Shown here one piece after another: positions 8,549 to 17,034 of a stretch of DNA of 64,000 nucleotides. The notes below the pieces were generated by a model. It was not told where the DNA came from and did not search any database. It saw only the letters and a list, made by a program, of their open reading frames with translations. The DNA lies in the NCBI GenBank assembly GCA_016868315.1, contig VGHE01000005.1, positions 62,001-126,000 of the forward strand, in the 5' to 3' direction. The DNA is from Betaproteobacteria bacterium (GTDB taxonomy: Bacteria > Bdellovibrionota_B > Oligoflexia > Silvanigrellales > Silvanigrellaceae). Position 1 is the first letter of the stretch, and every line of letters starts with the position of its first letter. Both the position numbers and the translations under genes were made by a program.

Positions 8549-11034
8549 GCTGCTGCAAGAATGGCGTTCAGAATAATGGCCGCCGGAGCGCGCGCCTCTG
8601 GCCACAGAGCTTCACAGCCAGGCGCATTGGCAGCCGCTGCTGAAGTGTCTCCCGAGGTCGCCGTGCAAGGCTCACGATTCAAAAGCAGCTGCAAGGCTTG
8701 AGCATGACTACCCAAACGTCTAACCGCAGGGTGCTCGGGATTTTCGCCCGCAAGCACTCCCAAAGCGGTCACTGCAAACACCATGTCCTCAATCGACTTT
8801 TGGCCTTTGATAACCAAGATGACCGACTTACGCGAACCAGGCGCTGGACCATCGATGCTCGTATTAGGCACAGCGAGAACCTGCTGGCGGTGATTGAAGA
8901 ATGCATCAGGCAAAGCAAAAACGAACGGTTGACCATCGAGTTTTGCCTGTGAAGCTTCTTTGCGTTGACCATCATCGAGGAATTCGAAGTCAACGGCAGT
9001 GCCCTTGGGCAGAACAACCTGATGACCGAAGTGGTCGAGAAGATCATCCAAATAAGGATATGTGACACCAGCTTGGAAAACGTTGTTCACAACACCGGTA
9101 TAAGCGCTATCTGAGCCGCGGCTCTTGGCACGTGTTTGCAACATGCGCGTCACGGCCATAGCTGAAATCCCCACATCTTTACGCACGAGTTCAGAAATCA
9201 CGGCTCCGTACTCGGGGCTGGCAAAGAAGTCAGGCTTGAGCTGCAGAGCTGCCTTCATCGCAACAGGCTCAACACCATACTTAGACGCGAAGCTCTTAAG
9301 AAACTCCTGCTGAACACCCTGACCATTGTAGGCCAATTCAGCAAGCTGCAAGTATGCCTTGCGTGCCGCGAATTCAGTTGTTTCGGCAGCCGTCTGCTGT
9401 GCAATTCCCCACAGCGCTGTGAGCTTCTGCAACTCTTGACCCAGACTTCTCACGAGCTGCGCGTAAACCATGGGTGAACGCGGATCGAGAACCGCATCCA
9501 TGGGGTTTGCATAGCGCAAACGCTGAAGAATCATATTGGCACGGTGCAAGGTAAATTCGTTGAAGTCCTTGCCGTAGTCGAAGCGCTGGCAATTACCCAG
9601 TGCGGTGACGTTGCGATCAGTACAGAAGGCAGTCTGGGTTTTGAACTTCATGCCTTCGCTAGGCAGGTAATAAGCCGCAGCAAGAGCAACAATGTCGTAG
9701 GCACCAAACGTAGGCAATCCTGCAGCACCATCGGCCGAGGCGAAATCTTTCATCGCGCCCGCACCCATATCGATACCGTAGTCGTTGTAGTCCATCACGG
9801 AATCCGTGTGCACATCGACCGCCACAGGAGGCTTAACATCGGCTTCGAGTTCAGCGGGCGTTGTGGAGGCAATGAAGTTATGCCGCAATCCAAAAACGTG
9901 ACCAAGTTCGTGAACAAGCACAGAACGCAACAGTGACAGAGCTCCTGCTTCCGGAGAATTCACGAGCGGCGAAGTGATTACGGGTGCACCACTCTCGGCC
10001 ATGTTGATGTCAGCGTTCGGTATGAACTGCTTAACGCAGTCGAGCTTCGAGTTCATCACATTCTTGCCGCTGCTCAGACGCTTAACGAAACTCGCAAAGC
10101 TGCTGCCATCCGTATGAGCTGCCTCAAGAGCTCGGGCACGTTTCTCAACCAACTCTTTGAGTGAAGACTTGTGACCAAGCTGGCTGCGGATTTCCGAGGC
10201 CAGGTGCTCAGCAGAACCCAATTGCAGAGCGTTTGCGCTTTGCACAGGCTCGAGCGTCGCGACCATCTCTGAAGGTTTAACAACACGACCGAGTTGTTCC
10301 GAGGCAAAGCGTGCCAACGCTGCGAGGTCGCCTTTGCGGTTCGCTGCGTCGAACGCCTTAAGAGCCGCAGGACTGACGTCTCCGCCATTGGAATTACGTT
10401 TGCTGAAAATACCGAGGTTCGCCAAAGCCGCTTCGCACTTGGCATCCCAAAGGAAACGACTGACGGGCGACGGAACCGTACCAGCCGGGCGCCTGGGAAG
10501 ATTCGGCTCTTTGTCCTTCTGCCAGGTGCGCGCGAAGTAGCTCTTGCAGCCCTCCATTGCCCACATGGAACCAGTCATCATGACGTCACCGGAGATGATT
10601 TCACCCGTCTTTGGATTTGCCGCTGCAGTTGCCCAAGCAGAACCAATAGCAAATGAGTCGTCCCAGAAAATCATGTTGACGCGCGGATCAGCGGCGCTGA
10701 CCGCACCGCCGAGTGCAAGACCTGAATCACGATTTTGAGCTTCAAATTCATCCTGCGTGAGAGCGGTGATACGCGCAGCAGCCTTACCCTCAGGTGTAAG
10801 CCCCTTGAAGAGCTCCGCATAGGAATTTACCGCGGATTTGAAAACCGGAACCACTGCAGGCGGAACACTGCGGCTAATAACGAAGGTAATGTCTTTCTCG
10901 AGGTTAAACTTGCGCACATAAGCAACAGGCTCACGCGCACGCCCACCACGGCTCTCAAAAAGAGGTTCGGTCACGAAGTAGGGGACGTCTTTGCCCTCGG
11001 TGCGATCGTTCACGCCGCGTGAGCGCAGTTCCAT
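8497..11034 (-). CDS. Zinc metalloprotease lipoprotein, C-terminal part of a frameshifted gene
   Basis: 845 residues from the first in-frame ATG after the break at 11034-11089. It contains the zinc motif HELGHVFGLRH (HExxHxxGxxH, encoded near 9880-9913) and a downstream SVMDY Met-turn, the metzincin arrangement, and resembles the large bacterial zinc-dependent metalloproteases that carry DUF5117/DUF4953 regions. Removing one copy of a 28-base tandem duplication joins this frame exactly to the upstream lipoprotein frame, giving a 1275-residue protein (8497-12352). The ATG at 11034 has no ribosome site, so on its own this part is unlikely to be translated or exported. The proteolytic role is inferred from the motif; substrates are unknown. 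Confidence 0.85.
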   Translation of the reverse strand: MELRSRGVNDRTEGKDVPYFVTEPLFESRGGRAREPVAYVRKFNLEKDITFVISRSVPPAVVPVFKSAVNSYAELFKGLTPEGKAAARITALTQDEFEAQNRDSGLALGGAVSAADPRVNMIFWDDSFAIGSAWATAAANPKTGEIISGDVMMTGSMWAMEGCKSYFARTWQKDKEPNLPRRPAGTVPSPVSRFLWDAKCEAALANLGIFSKRNSNGGDVSPAALKAFDAANRKGDLAALARFASEQLGRVVKPSEMVATLEPVQSANALQLGSAEHLASEIRSQLGHKSSLKELVEKRARALEAAHTDGSSFASFVKRLSSGKNVMNSKLDCVKQFIPNADINMAESGAPVITSPLVNSPEAGALSLLRSVLVHELGHVFGLRHNFIASTTPAELEADVKPPVAVDVHTDSVMDYNDYGIDMGAGAMKDFASADGAAGLPTFGAYDIVALAAAYYLPSEGMKFKTQTAFCTDRNVTALGNCQRFDYGKDFNEFTLHRANMILQRLRYANPMDAVLDPRSPMVYAQLVRSLGQELQKLTALWGIAQQTAAETTEFAARKAYLQLAELAYNGQGVQQEFLKSFASKYGVEPVAMKAALQLKPDFFASPEYGAVISELVRKDVGISAMAVTRMLQTRAKSRGSDSAYTGVVNNVFQAGVTYPYLDDLLDHFGHQVVLPKGTAVDFEFLDDGQRKEASQAKLDGQPFVFALPDAFFNHRQQVLAVPNTSIDGPAPGSRKSVILVIKGQKSIEDMVFAVTALGVLAGENPEHPAVRRLGSHAQALQLLLNREPCTATSGDTSAAAANAPGCEALWPEARAPAAIILNAILAAAQGALPTTTVASGETAF

Positions 11035-12352
11035 TTGAGAGATGCTGAGCGGAACTGCCTGTTTGAGAGATGCTGAGCGGAACTGCCTGTGTTTCTGCGA
11101 ACGAATCTTTTCCCGAGGGCAGTGGAAAAAAACCTTGCACCAAATGAACAGTCGGGCGGAGTGAATCTTTACCCGTGCTTTCTTCACCCGCCTCATCGTT
11201 ACCACCCAAGAGTGGTGCCGTGGCGTTGATGAGCACCAGCTTGTCGAGCACAAGGCTTGAATCTTTTGAGTTAAAGTAAAGGCCGTTGTTCATCCCAGCC
11301 AGCACTGCTTTCGGAGCATGCGCAATCTTGGGAACCACGACGTCAGCTTCCATTTGCAGCGCAGGCTCGTTGCCGGCACCGAAAGACGACACGAGAAAGC
11401 TTTTATTCTCAGGACGGCTGAAATCGACCTGATAATATTTTTCCTTGGATTGCGGATCTTCGACCGTGCGTACGATTGGGTACGACGCAACGATGAGGTC
11501 TTCCTGAGACGAACCTGCGTAAAGACCTTCGCCAGGACGGCTGACAATCATACGTTTGTTGTTGATTTTGAATTCAACAACCATCGATTCGAGATTGAAA
11601 ACGCGGCTTGAGCCCACAGAGCCCTGCTGCAGCGAAGTGGTCAAAACATAACGCTTGCCTTCGATGAACGAGCTTCCCAAGTAAGGAAGATCCATGGACG
11701 CCTGCTGCACCGAAAGAATTTCAAGTGCACGTGTGGCTGTATCGAGCGAACGGTTCATGCGCACAAGCATTGCTTCAATGCGGTCGGCCTGCGAAAACAG
11801 CGAAACCATGAGAATCGGGGCTGAAGCACTGAGCGCATCGAGCTGAGCATTGCTCAACAATGCACGACCAGTTGCTTTCTCTGGTTGAGCTGCTGAATTC
11901 AACCAACGACGTGCATCGCGTTCGTTTTGGAAATTGTCTTCAACAATCTCGTAAAAGAGACAGCTGAGAAATGCGGACGACTTCTCTGGAGCGGCAACGC
12001 AGTTGGTCGACGACTGACGCCCGACTTTCTGGGTAATGCCTTTGGCAAAGCTTCTCGCCAGTGCTTCTGCGAGAATCTCGCGTTCCTTCGCGCTTACACT
12101 GCTGCGTTCCACGGCTGAAAGACTCTCATTGAAGAGAGCACCGAGACCCAAAGAAAGTTCATTTTCGAGTTCATCAGCAAGACTGCGCGCCTGAGCCGGT
12201 GTAGCGGGCACTTCGGGTTGCACAAATTTACCAGAGGGGAGCTCGCGCGACTGGCTTTTGTCGCGGCTGCAGCCAGCAACTAACGACAAGCCGAGCGCGG
12301 CAACGAGACCGATTTTAAAGTACTTTTGGAGGGTATCCAGGGGTGTTTTCAC
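10955..12352 (-). CDS. Zinc metalloprotease lipoprotein, N-terminal part of a frameshifted gene
   Basis: 465 residues. A signal peptide ending in lipobox LVAGC (Cys 28) directs it to the envelope. Residues 1-430 are the true N-terminal region of the metalloprotease; the last 35 residues (starting TGSSAQ) are out of frame, read through the second copy of a 28-base duplication to a stop at 10955. The start is taken as GTG 12352 with GAGG six bases upstream; ATGs at 12376 and 12397 lie in frame but have poorer sites and would lengthen the signal n-region. Whether the gene is dead, phase-variable or a sequencing/assembly artefact cannot be told from one sequence. Confidence 0.8.
   Translation of the reverse strand: MKTPLDTLQKYFKIGLVAALGLSLVAGCSRDKSQSRELPSGKFVQPEVPATPAQARSLADELENELSLGLGALFNESLSAVERSSVSAKEREILAEALARSFAKGITQKVGRQSSTNCVAAPEKSSAFLSCLFYEIVEDNFQNERDARRWLNSAAQPEKATGRALLSNAQLDALSASAPILMVSLFSQADRIEAMLVRMNRSLDTATRALEILSVQQASMDLPYLGSSFIEGKRYVLTTSLQQGSVGSSRVFNLESMVVEFKINNKRMIVSRPGEGLYAGSSQEDLIVASYPIVRTVEDPQSKEKYYQVDFSRPENKSFLVSSFGAGNEPALQMEADVVVPKIAHAPKAVLAGMNNGLYFNSKDSSLVLDKLVLINATAPLLGGNDEAGEESTGKDSLRPTVHLVQGFFPLPSGKDSFAETQAVPLSISQTGSSAQHLSNGTALTRRERSHRGQRRPLLRDRTSF
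11034..11089. repeat. Perfect 28-base tandem duplication that frameshifts the metalloprotease gene
   Basis: Two identical 28-base units, 11034-11061 and 11062-11089, each beginning TTTGAGAGATGC on the plus strand and ending GAACTGCCTG. Twenty-eight is not a multiple of three, so the extra copy shifts the minus-strand frame. Both frames read AVPLSISQ at the junction, as expected for a recent duplication in coding sequence. Confidence 0.97.
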
Positions 12353-12599
12353 GCCAGACCTCGCGATGAAGAGCATAAGGGGACAGCGCACTAGCAAGAG
12401 ACCACATCAGGGTCAACAAAATTCTTGAATGATTGGCCATTTCTCCAAAATGACAACATCACGAAAAGACTGAATGAGATCGCTGGGGAGAACTCTTTGC
12501 CATTATTATAAGCAAATATATCTTGCGGCCTCACTCATCTTCTCCTAGCAGAGAGGAAGTGCGCGCGAAACGCGCCTTTCTTTGAAAGGAGAGTTGCCC

Positions 12600-12899
12600 A
12601 TGAGCACCTTTTCAACGCTCTTCAACCGGTTCGAGAGAGCCACTCAGCCTCGCTTCATGACAGACCTCAAACCGCACTTTCCGAGTGTGGAGGAACTGCT
12701 GGCAAAGGCAGAGAGAACCACGCAGAGCTGCAGACTCTCGGAGCAGATTGATGTGAGCCGGCTTTTCTATAAAGACGTGGCTATCCGTGGTTTGAATAGC
12801 CGCAGATACTCGATCGAAGAGGCTAAACGTGTCGGCATTATTGTCGATTACCTGGCCGAGACTCGCCGCCGTCAGCTGGCTCCCGCAGACGCGGTTTAA
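12600..12899 (+). CDS. Hypothetical protein (99 residues)
   Basis: A soluble basic protein without signal peptide or membrane segment; the C-terminal half looks helical (EEAKRVGIIVDYLAETRRR). The ATG at 12600 is preceded by a strong AAAGGAGAG site with six-base spacing. It is a single gene, divergent from the metalloprotease and overlapping the convergent lipoprotein by 62 bases at the 3' end. No family recognised; the strong ribosome site and conserved-looking composition suggest it is expressed. Confidence 0.6.
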   Translation: MSTFSTLFNRFERATQPRFMTDLKPHFPSVEELLAKAERTTQSCRLSEQIDVSRLFYKDVAIRGLNSRRYSIEEAKRVGIIVDYLAETRRRQLAPADAV

Positions 12900-13863
12900 C
12901 CAGCGCACCCGAGGCGGAGGTCACCCTCCCCCGTCCTCGGGAATCCAGGCCAAGCACAACCTCGGCTGCGTTTGTCTGACTTTTAAACTTCCTCAGGCGG
13001 GTCATGGTCTCCGACCAAGCCCCCAACCGCCGCAGCGCCGAAACTCGAAACCGACGCACGTCATCCTGTTTTCTCAAAGCCAATTCTTCGGTCAGCTGAG
13101 TCCAGCTGGCCAAACGAAAAAGCACTGAACGCGCAAAAACCAACGCCTCGAAATACAAATCGTGATCAATCCAGAGCGCAACATGCTCAACCCGGTCGTC
13201 TGCCTGAAAAACCACGAGGTCACCGACGGCAAAGCCACTGTTACGCTCTCGGCTCTGTGCAGCTGACGATGAGCGCGAGAACGGCACCGCGCCAACAAGC
13301 TTAAACACCTGCCGGTTGGAAAGAAAATCTTCGAGCTGCGTATCGGCATACGACACAAAGCGGAGGTTACGACCGTCGCTCAGTAAAACTGCAAAGAGTG
13401 CTTCAACAGAGCTGAGTTTTGCAGCTTTGGAATCGAATTGAAACTCGTGGTTCAAAACTGCCTGCACGGATGGTGAGAACAAATCCGACAACTGATAATT
13501 CTGTTCTGCTTGTGAAAAACTGACCCGTGATGAAGAGCCGCTAGAATAAAGCGAAACAAGCCTCTGAAGCTCAGCTGGGCTCGAAGCAGAAAGAGTGACT
13601 TGCAGACATCGCAGTGAAACAGCATTTTGGGTTTTACCCGTGGGCATAGGCAGCGCCAGATCACGCAGCGAGGCCTGCACCCGAATCCCAAAACTCTCGA
13701 GAAGAGGAAAAGTAGGAGTATCAACCGTATCGTTCGATACAGTCGATTGCACTGCACCCTGAGGTTGACGCGGCTTGTCGCGGACACACGAGAGCAAAAG
13801 AAAAGCCATGAGAGCCAACACCAGAGCTCCCACGCGCAGTGCTTTGGGTTGGCTGAATTTCAT
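12838..13863 (-). CDS. Lipoprotein of unknown function
   Basis: 341 residues with a signal peptide ending LLLSC, so the lipidated Cys is near residue 26. The segment GDLVVFQADDRVEHVALWID resembles the GDLVxF...HVxIY strand pair of NlpC/P60-type domains, but no catalytic Cys-His pair could be assigned, so this may be only fold similarity or chance. The ATG at 13863 has GAAGG eight bases upstream; a GTG 15 bases earlier is less likely. It starts 15 bases after purH and is probably the last gene of the his-purH transcript. Envelope location is well supported; function is unknown. Confidence 0.65.
   Translation of the reverse strand: MKFSQPKALRVGALVLALMAFLLLSCVRDKPRQPQGAVQSTVSNDTVDTPTFPLLESFGIRVQASLRDLALPMPTGKTQNAVSLRCLQVTLSASSPAELQRLVSLYSSGSSSRVSFSQAEQNYQLSDLFSPSVQAVLNHEFQFDSKAAKLSSVEALFAVLLSDGRNLRFVSYADTQLEDFLSNRQVFKLVGAVPFSRSSSAAQSRERNSGFAVGDLVVFQADDRVEHVALWIDHDLYFEALVFARSVLFRLASWTQLTEELALRKQDDVRRFRVSALRRLGAWSETMTRLRKFKSQTNAAEVVLGLDSRGRGRVTSASGALVKPRLREPADGGESRPGNRQ
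12908..12941. terminator. Compound hairpin at the end of the 12600-12899 gene
   Basis: Outer arms CCCGAGG (12908-12914) and CCTCGGG (12935-12941) enclose inner arms GGAGG and CCTCC. It starts nine bases after the stop of the plus-strand gene but has no T tract, so it may be a weak terminator or an RNA stabiliser. It lies inside the 3' coding part of the convergent lipoprotein gene. Confidence 0.4.
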
Positions 13864-13878
13864 GCGCAGCACCTTCAC

Positions 13879-15534
13879 TCAATGCTTGAAGTGACGATGA
13901 CCGGTAATGAGCATCGCAATGCCTGCTTTGTTGCATGCATCGATGACCGAGGCATCTTGAACGCTGCCGCCCGGCTGAATGATTGCCGAAATTCCTGTGT
14001 CTTTAAGGAGCTCAATGCTGTCGGGGAAAGGGAAGAATGCATCAGAAGCCAAAACTGCTCCTTTGAGCTGCAGCCGGGCTTTTTTCAGGCAATATTCAAC
14101 AGCATCAACGCGATTAGTAAAACCTCCGCCCACGGCAATCGTCTGCTGTGCATTCGCAATGACGATGGCATTGGAGCGCACGTGTTTGACAACCGAGTAT
14201 GCAAACCAGCACGCTGATTTATCGGTTGGGCTCGGACGCGCATTGGTTGGGATGTGCAGCTTCTCGGGATCGAAAATAACGTCATCGGCATCCTGTACGA
14301 GGAAACCTCCCTGCACCTGAACTACTTGCTGCTTGTTCAGCAGCGGCAACTGGGTGTTAACCAGCACGATGCGCAAATTTTTCTTCGAGCACAGAGTTTC
14401 TAGAGCCTCAGGATCGAACGCAGGCGCGACAACCACTTCGAGAAAAGTTTCAATGAGCGCAAGAGCAACGTTGAGATCGACTTTTCGGTTGAAAAGAACC
14501 ACTCCACCAAACGGACTGACCGGATCGCCCTCAAAAGCCTTACGATAAGCATCCAAAGGAGATGCACCAAGAGCGACACCGCAGGGCAGATTGTGTTTGA
14601 TGATGACACAGGCGCCATCGCGGAACTCAGTGATGAGGCGAATGCCATGCTCCATGTCGAGATAGTTGTTGTAAGACAACTCTTTACCATTCACGCACTG
14701 CGCTTCAGCGAGCGAACAAGCTGCCCCCTGATGCACAACCCCTGATTCGCTTCTGTAGAGCGCGGCCTTCTGATGCGGATTCTCGCCATAGCGCAGTGGT
14801 TTTACACGCTCGAGTTCGTACGTGATTTGAGTATCAAGAAGCTGCGCCGCAAGGCTCGCCTGGCGCTGCACTGGACCACCGCCCAAGCGCAAACCAGTTA
14901 TGCCATGCAACTTGTGACGCAGGGCCAGCGAAATAACTTCATCGTAGGTGGCGGTTTCACTCAGAGCTTTGAGCGCCAACTCAACCCGCAGTTGCCCGGG
15001 AATGTCGCCGCTGTGCTTTTGAACTGATTCCATGAAAAGTTTGTAGTCGTGCGGATCACACAGCACTCCCACACGGCTGAAGTTCTTGGCCGCAGCACGC
15101 AGTAAGCTCACACCACCAATGTCGATATTCTCAACCAGAGCCGACAACTCTTCCGTGCGGCGCAGGGTTTCCTGGAACGGATAAAGATTGCACACAACAA
15201 GATCGAATTTTTCAATCCTGTGCATTTCAAGATCGTGATCGTCGCTTTCGGAATTGGGTTTGGCAAGAATCGCCCCGAAGATTTTGGGATGCAGTGTTTT
15301 AACGCGACCACCAAGTATCTCGGGGAAACCGGTTATTTCCTCAACCTTTTTAACAGCGAATCCATATGAAGTCAGCTGTTCCGCCGTGCTCCCCGTAGCT
15401 GCAAGTGAGCAACCTTGAGCGATAAGAAACTGCGCAAGTTCACGCAGCCCTGATTTGTCGGAGACGCTCAAGAAAGCACGTTTGAGTGGAATTTTTTCGA
15501 GCCAATTAGAGGGGGAAGCATCAGACGTAACCAT
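13879..15534 (-). CDS. purH: Bifunctional AICAR formyltransferase / IMP cyclohydrolase
   Basis: 551 residues, standard length. It formylates AICAR with 10-formyl-THF and closes the ring to IMP, the last two purine steps. N-terminal cyclohydrolase (MGS-like) domain with LSVSDKSGL, GSTAEQL and the KTLHPKIFGAIL signature; C-terminal transformylase with LRYGENPHQKAA, KHNLPCGVA and DAFFPFPDSI visible. The ATG at 15534 has GAGG eight bases upstream; GTG at 15543 is an alternative. It follows hisA by 127 bases in the same direction. AICAR is released by the HisH/HisF step, so linkage to his genes makes metabolic sense, though hisH and hisF are not in the window. Confidence 0.97.
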   Translation of the reverse strand: MVTSDASPSNWLEKIPLKRAFLSVSDKSGLRELAQFLIAQGCSLAATGSTAEQLTSYGFAVKKVEEITGFPEILGGRVKTLHPKIFGAILAKPNSESDDHDLEMHRIEKFDLVVCNLYPFQETLRRTEELSALVENIDIGGVSLLRAAAKNFSRVGVLCDPHDYKLFMESVQKHSGDIPGQLRVELALKALSETATYDEVISLALRHKLHGITGLRLGGGPVQRQASLAAQLLDTQITYELERVKPLRYGENPHQKAALYRSESGVVHQGAACSLAEAQCVNGKELSYNNYLDMEHGIRLITEFRDGACVIIKHNLPCGVALGASPLDAYRKAFEGDPVSPFGGVVLFNRKVDLNVALALIETFLEVVVAPAFDPEALETLCSKKNLRIVLVNTQLPLLNKQQVVQVQGGFLVQDADDVIFDPEKLHIPTNARPSPTDKSACWFAYSVVKHVRSNAIVIANAQQTIAVGGGFTNRVDAVEYCLKKARLQLKGAVLASDAFFPFPDSIELLKDTGISAIIQPGGSVQDASVIDACNKAGIAMLITGHRHFKH

Positions 15535-15661
15535 CTCGAACACCTCATGCGGAACAAAGGAGTGAGCCGGGGACTTTCAGACGCAGAGAGCCATAGCATG
15601 AGAGTGCGCGAAACGAAACAATGTGGCGATTTAGGAATATTACAAGAATGAAATGCGCCCC

Positions 15662-16423
15662 TCAGAAGCGTCTTGCATACACAAGAGCATCCCGCAGCTT
15701 GAGAGTGCCCTCTGCCAGAGCTCGACCTGTCACAACCCCACTTACACCGGGGCACTGCGCAAGAGCTTCTATGTCGGCGATATCACGCACCCCACCGCTG
15801 GCAATAACCTCAAGTCCCGAAGCAGCTGCCAAGTGTGCCGTGGCGGTCAACGCCGCACCTCCGAGCAAACCGTCGCGCTCAACCTCGGTAAACAGAACTC
15901 TTTGCACTCCACAGGTCTTCAGTCGCATCGCAAAATCAAGAGTCGTTTCGGTTGAGGTTTGAGTCCAACCGTGGACTGCAATCTTGCCACCGAGACTGTC
16001 GACACCAATTACAAATCGCCCAGGATCGCTCTGCACGAAGCACATCACCTCATCGAAGTGTGTGGTTGCCCAGGTTCCAATCACAACGCGGTGAGCGCCG
16101 GAATCGAGAGCTTGTTTTAAACTTTCGGGAGTTCGGATTCCACCCCCCAACTGAATACAAATTCCGTTTTCGGCAGTGAGACTGCGCAGGACATTATCTG
16201 TGCTCGAAGCTCCTACATGCTCGGAAGCTTTGTCAGCAAACGCTGCGTTCAGGTTCACCACATGCACCCAGCGCGCGCCAGCCTCACGGTATTCCTGGAG
16301 CTGACGCACCGGATTGGCATGTACAACTTCTGCTGTGGCGCGCACACCTTTTTTCAGACGCACGCTCTGCCCGTCGAGCAAATCTATAGCTGGAAAAACC
16401 TCAAATGCATTCACAGGAGTCAT
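15662..16423 (-). CDS. hisA: Phosphoribosylformimino-5-aminoimidazole carboxamide ribotide isomerase
   Basis: 253 residues, TIM-barrel isomerase of histidine synthesis (ProFAR to PRFAR). Visible motifs are FPAIDLLDGQSVRL with the first catalytic Asp, VNLNAAF, QLGGGIRT, FVIGVDSLGG with the second catalytic Asp, and ASGGV for phosphate binding. The ATG at 16423 overlaps the hisB stop (ATGA). A longer reading frame exists upstream but lies wholly in hisB. Last histidine gene of this operon in the window. Confidence 0.96.
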   Translation of the reverse strand: MTPVNAFEVFPAIDLLDGQSVRLKKGVRATAEVVHANPVRQLQEYREAGARWVHVVNLNAAFADKASEHVGASSTDNVLRSLTAENGICIQLGGGIRTPESLKQALDSGAHRVVIGTWATTHFDEVMCFVQSDPGRFVIGVDSLGGKIAVHGWTQTSTETTLDFAMRLKTCGVQRVLFTEVERDGLLGGAALTATAHLAAASGLEVIASGGVRDIADIEALAQCPGVSGVVTGRALAEGTLKLRDALVYARRF

Positions 16424-17034
16424 ACCAGACGCCCTTTTGTGGAGGGTATTTCTGCATTCCCAGTGGTCTGCCATGCCCGCTTTGCGGCACGTGCAAAGGC
16501 TTTAAAAACAGCTTCAGCAACATGGTGGTCGTTTTCACCGCGAATGACATCGACATGGACTGTCCAGCGTGCATGCAGCACAAATCCGCCAAAAAATTCC
16601 TTCAGCAACGAACTGTCGAGTTGACCGATGAAGGGTCTGCGGAACTGCGCACCAAAATGCAAAAATGGGCGTCCAGAAACATCAATGACCACCTTCGCGA
16701 GGGCTTCATCGAGTGGGCACTCCATCAAACCGAAACGCTCAATGCCGGCACAATCTCCGAGTGCCTGTGCAACAGCTTGTCCAATCACAATGCCCACGTC
16801 CTCAACCGTGTGATGCTGATCTATGTGCAGATCTCCAACACAATCGACTGAGAGAAAGATTCCCGAGTGCTTCGCAAAAGCCTCGAGCATATGATCAAAG
16901 AATCCAATCCCCGTTGAAACTTTACCCTGCGCAAAACTGGGTGCAGGCTCAAGATCAAGTTCAACCGTAATCTGAGTTTCCTTCGTTTGGCGCTGCACTT
17001 TTGCTTTTCTTGGGGCTCTGGTGAAATCGGTCAT
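16420..17034 (-). CDS. hisB: Imidazoleglycerol-phosphate dehydratase
   Basis: 204 residues, the monofunctional form without the HAD phosphatase domain found in enterics. Metal-binding motifs are present: GFFDHML, DLHIDQHHTVED and, near the C-terminus, GENDHHVAEA. It converts IGP to imidazole acetol-phosphate, which is the HisC substrate. Start and stop overlap hisC and hisA by four bases each, so the proteins are likely made in step. A separate histidinol-phosphatase is needed and is not seen here. Confidence 0.97.
   Translation of the reverse strand: MTDFTRAPRKAKVQRQTKETQITVELDLEPAPSFAQGKVSTGIGFFDHMLEAFAKHSGIFLSVDCVGDLHIDQHHTVEDVGIVIGQAVAQALGDCAGIERFGLMECPLDEALAKVVIDVSGRPFLHFGAQFRRPFIGQLDSSLLKEFFGGFVLHARWTVHVDVIRGENDHHVAEAVFKAFARAAKRAWQTTGNAEIPSTKGRLV

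Noticed and set aside
12481-12530. Promoter for the 12600 gene (TTGCCA and TATATC)
   Set aside because: Spacing is only 14 bases, so the match is not convincing.
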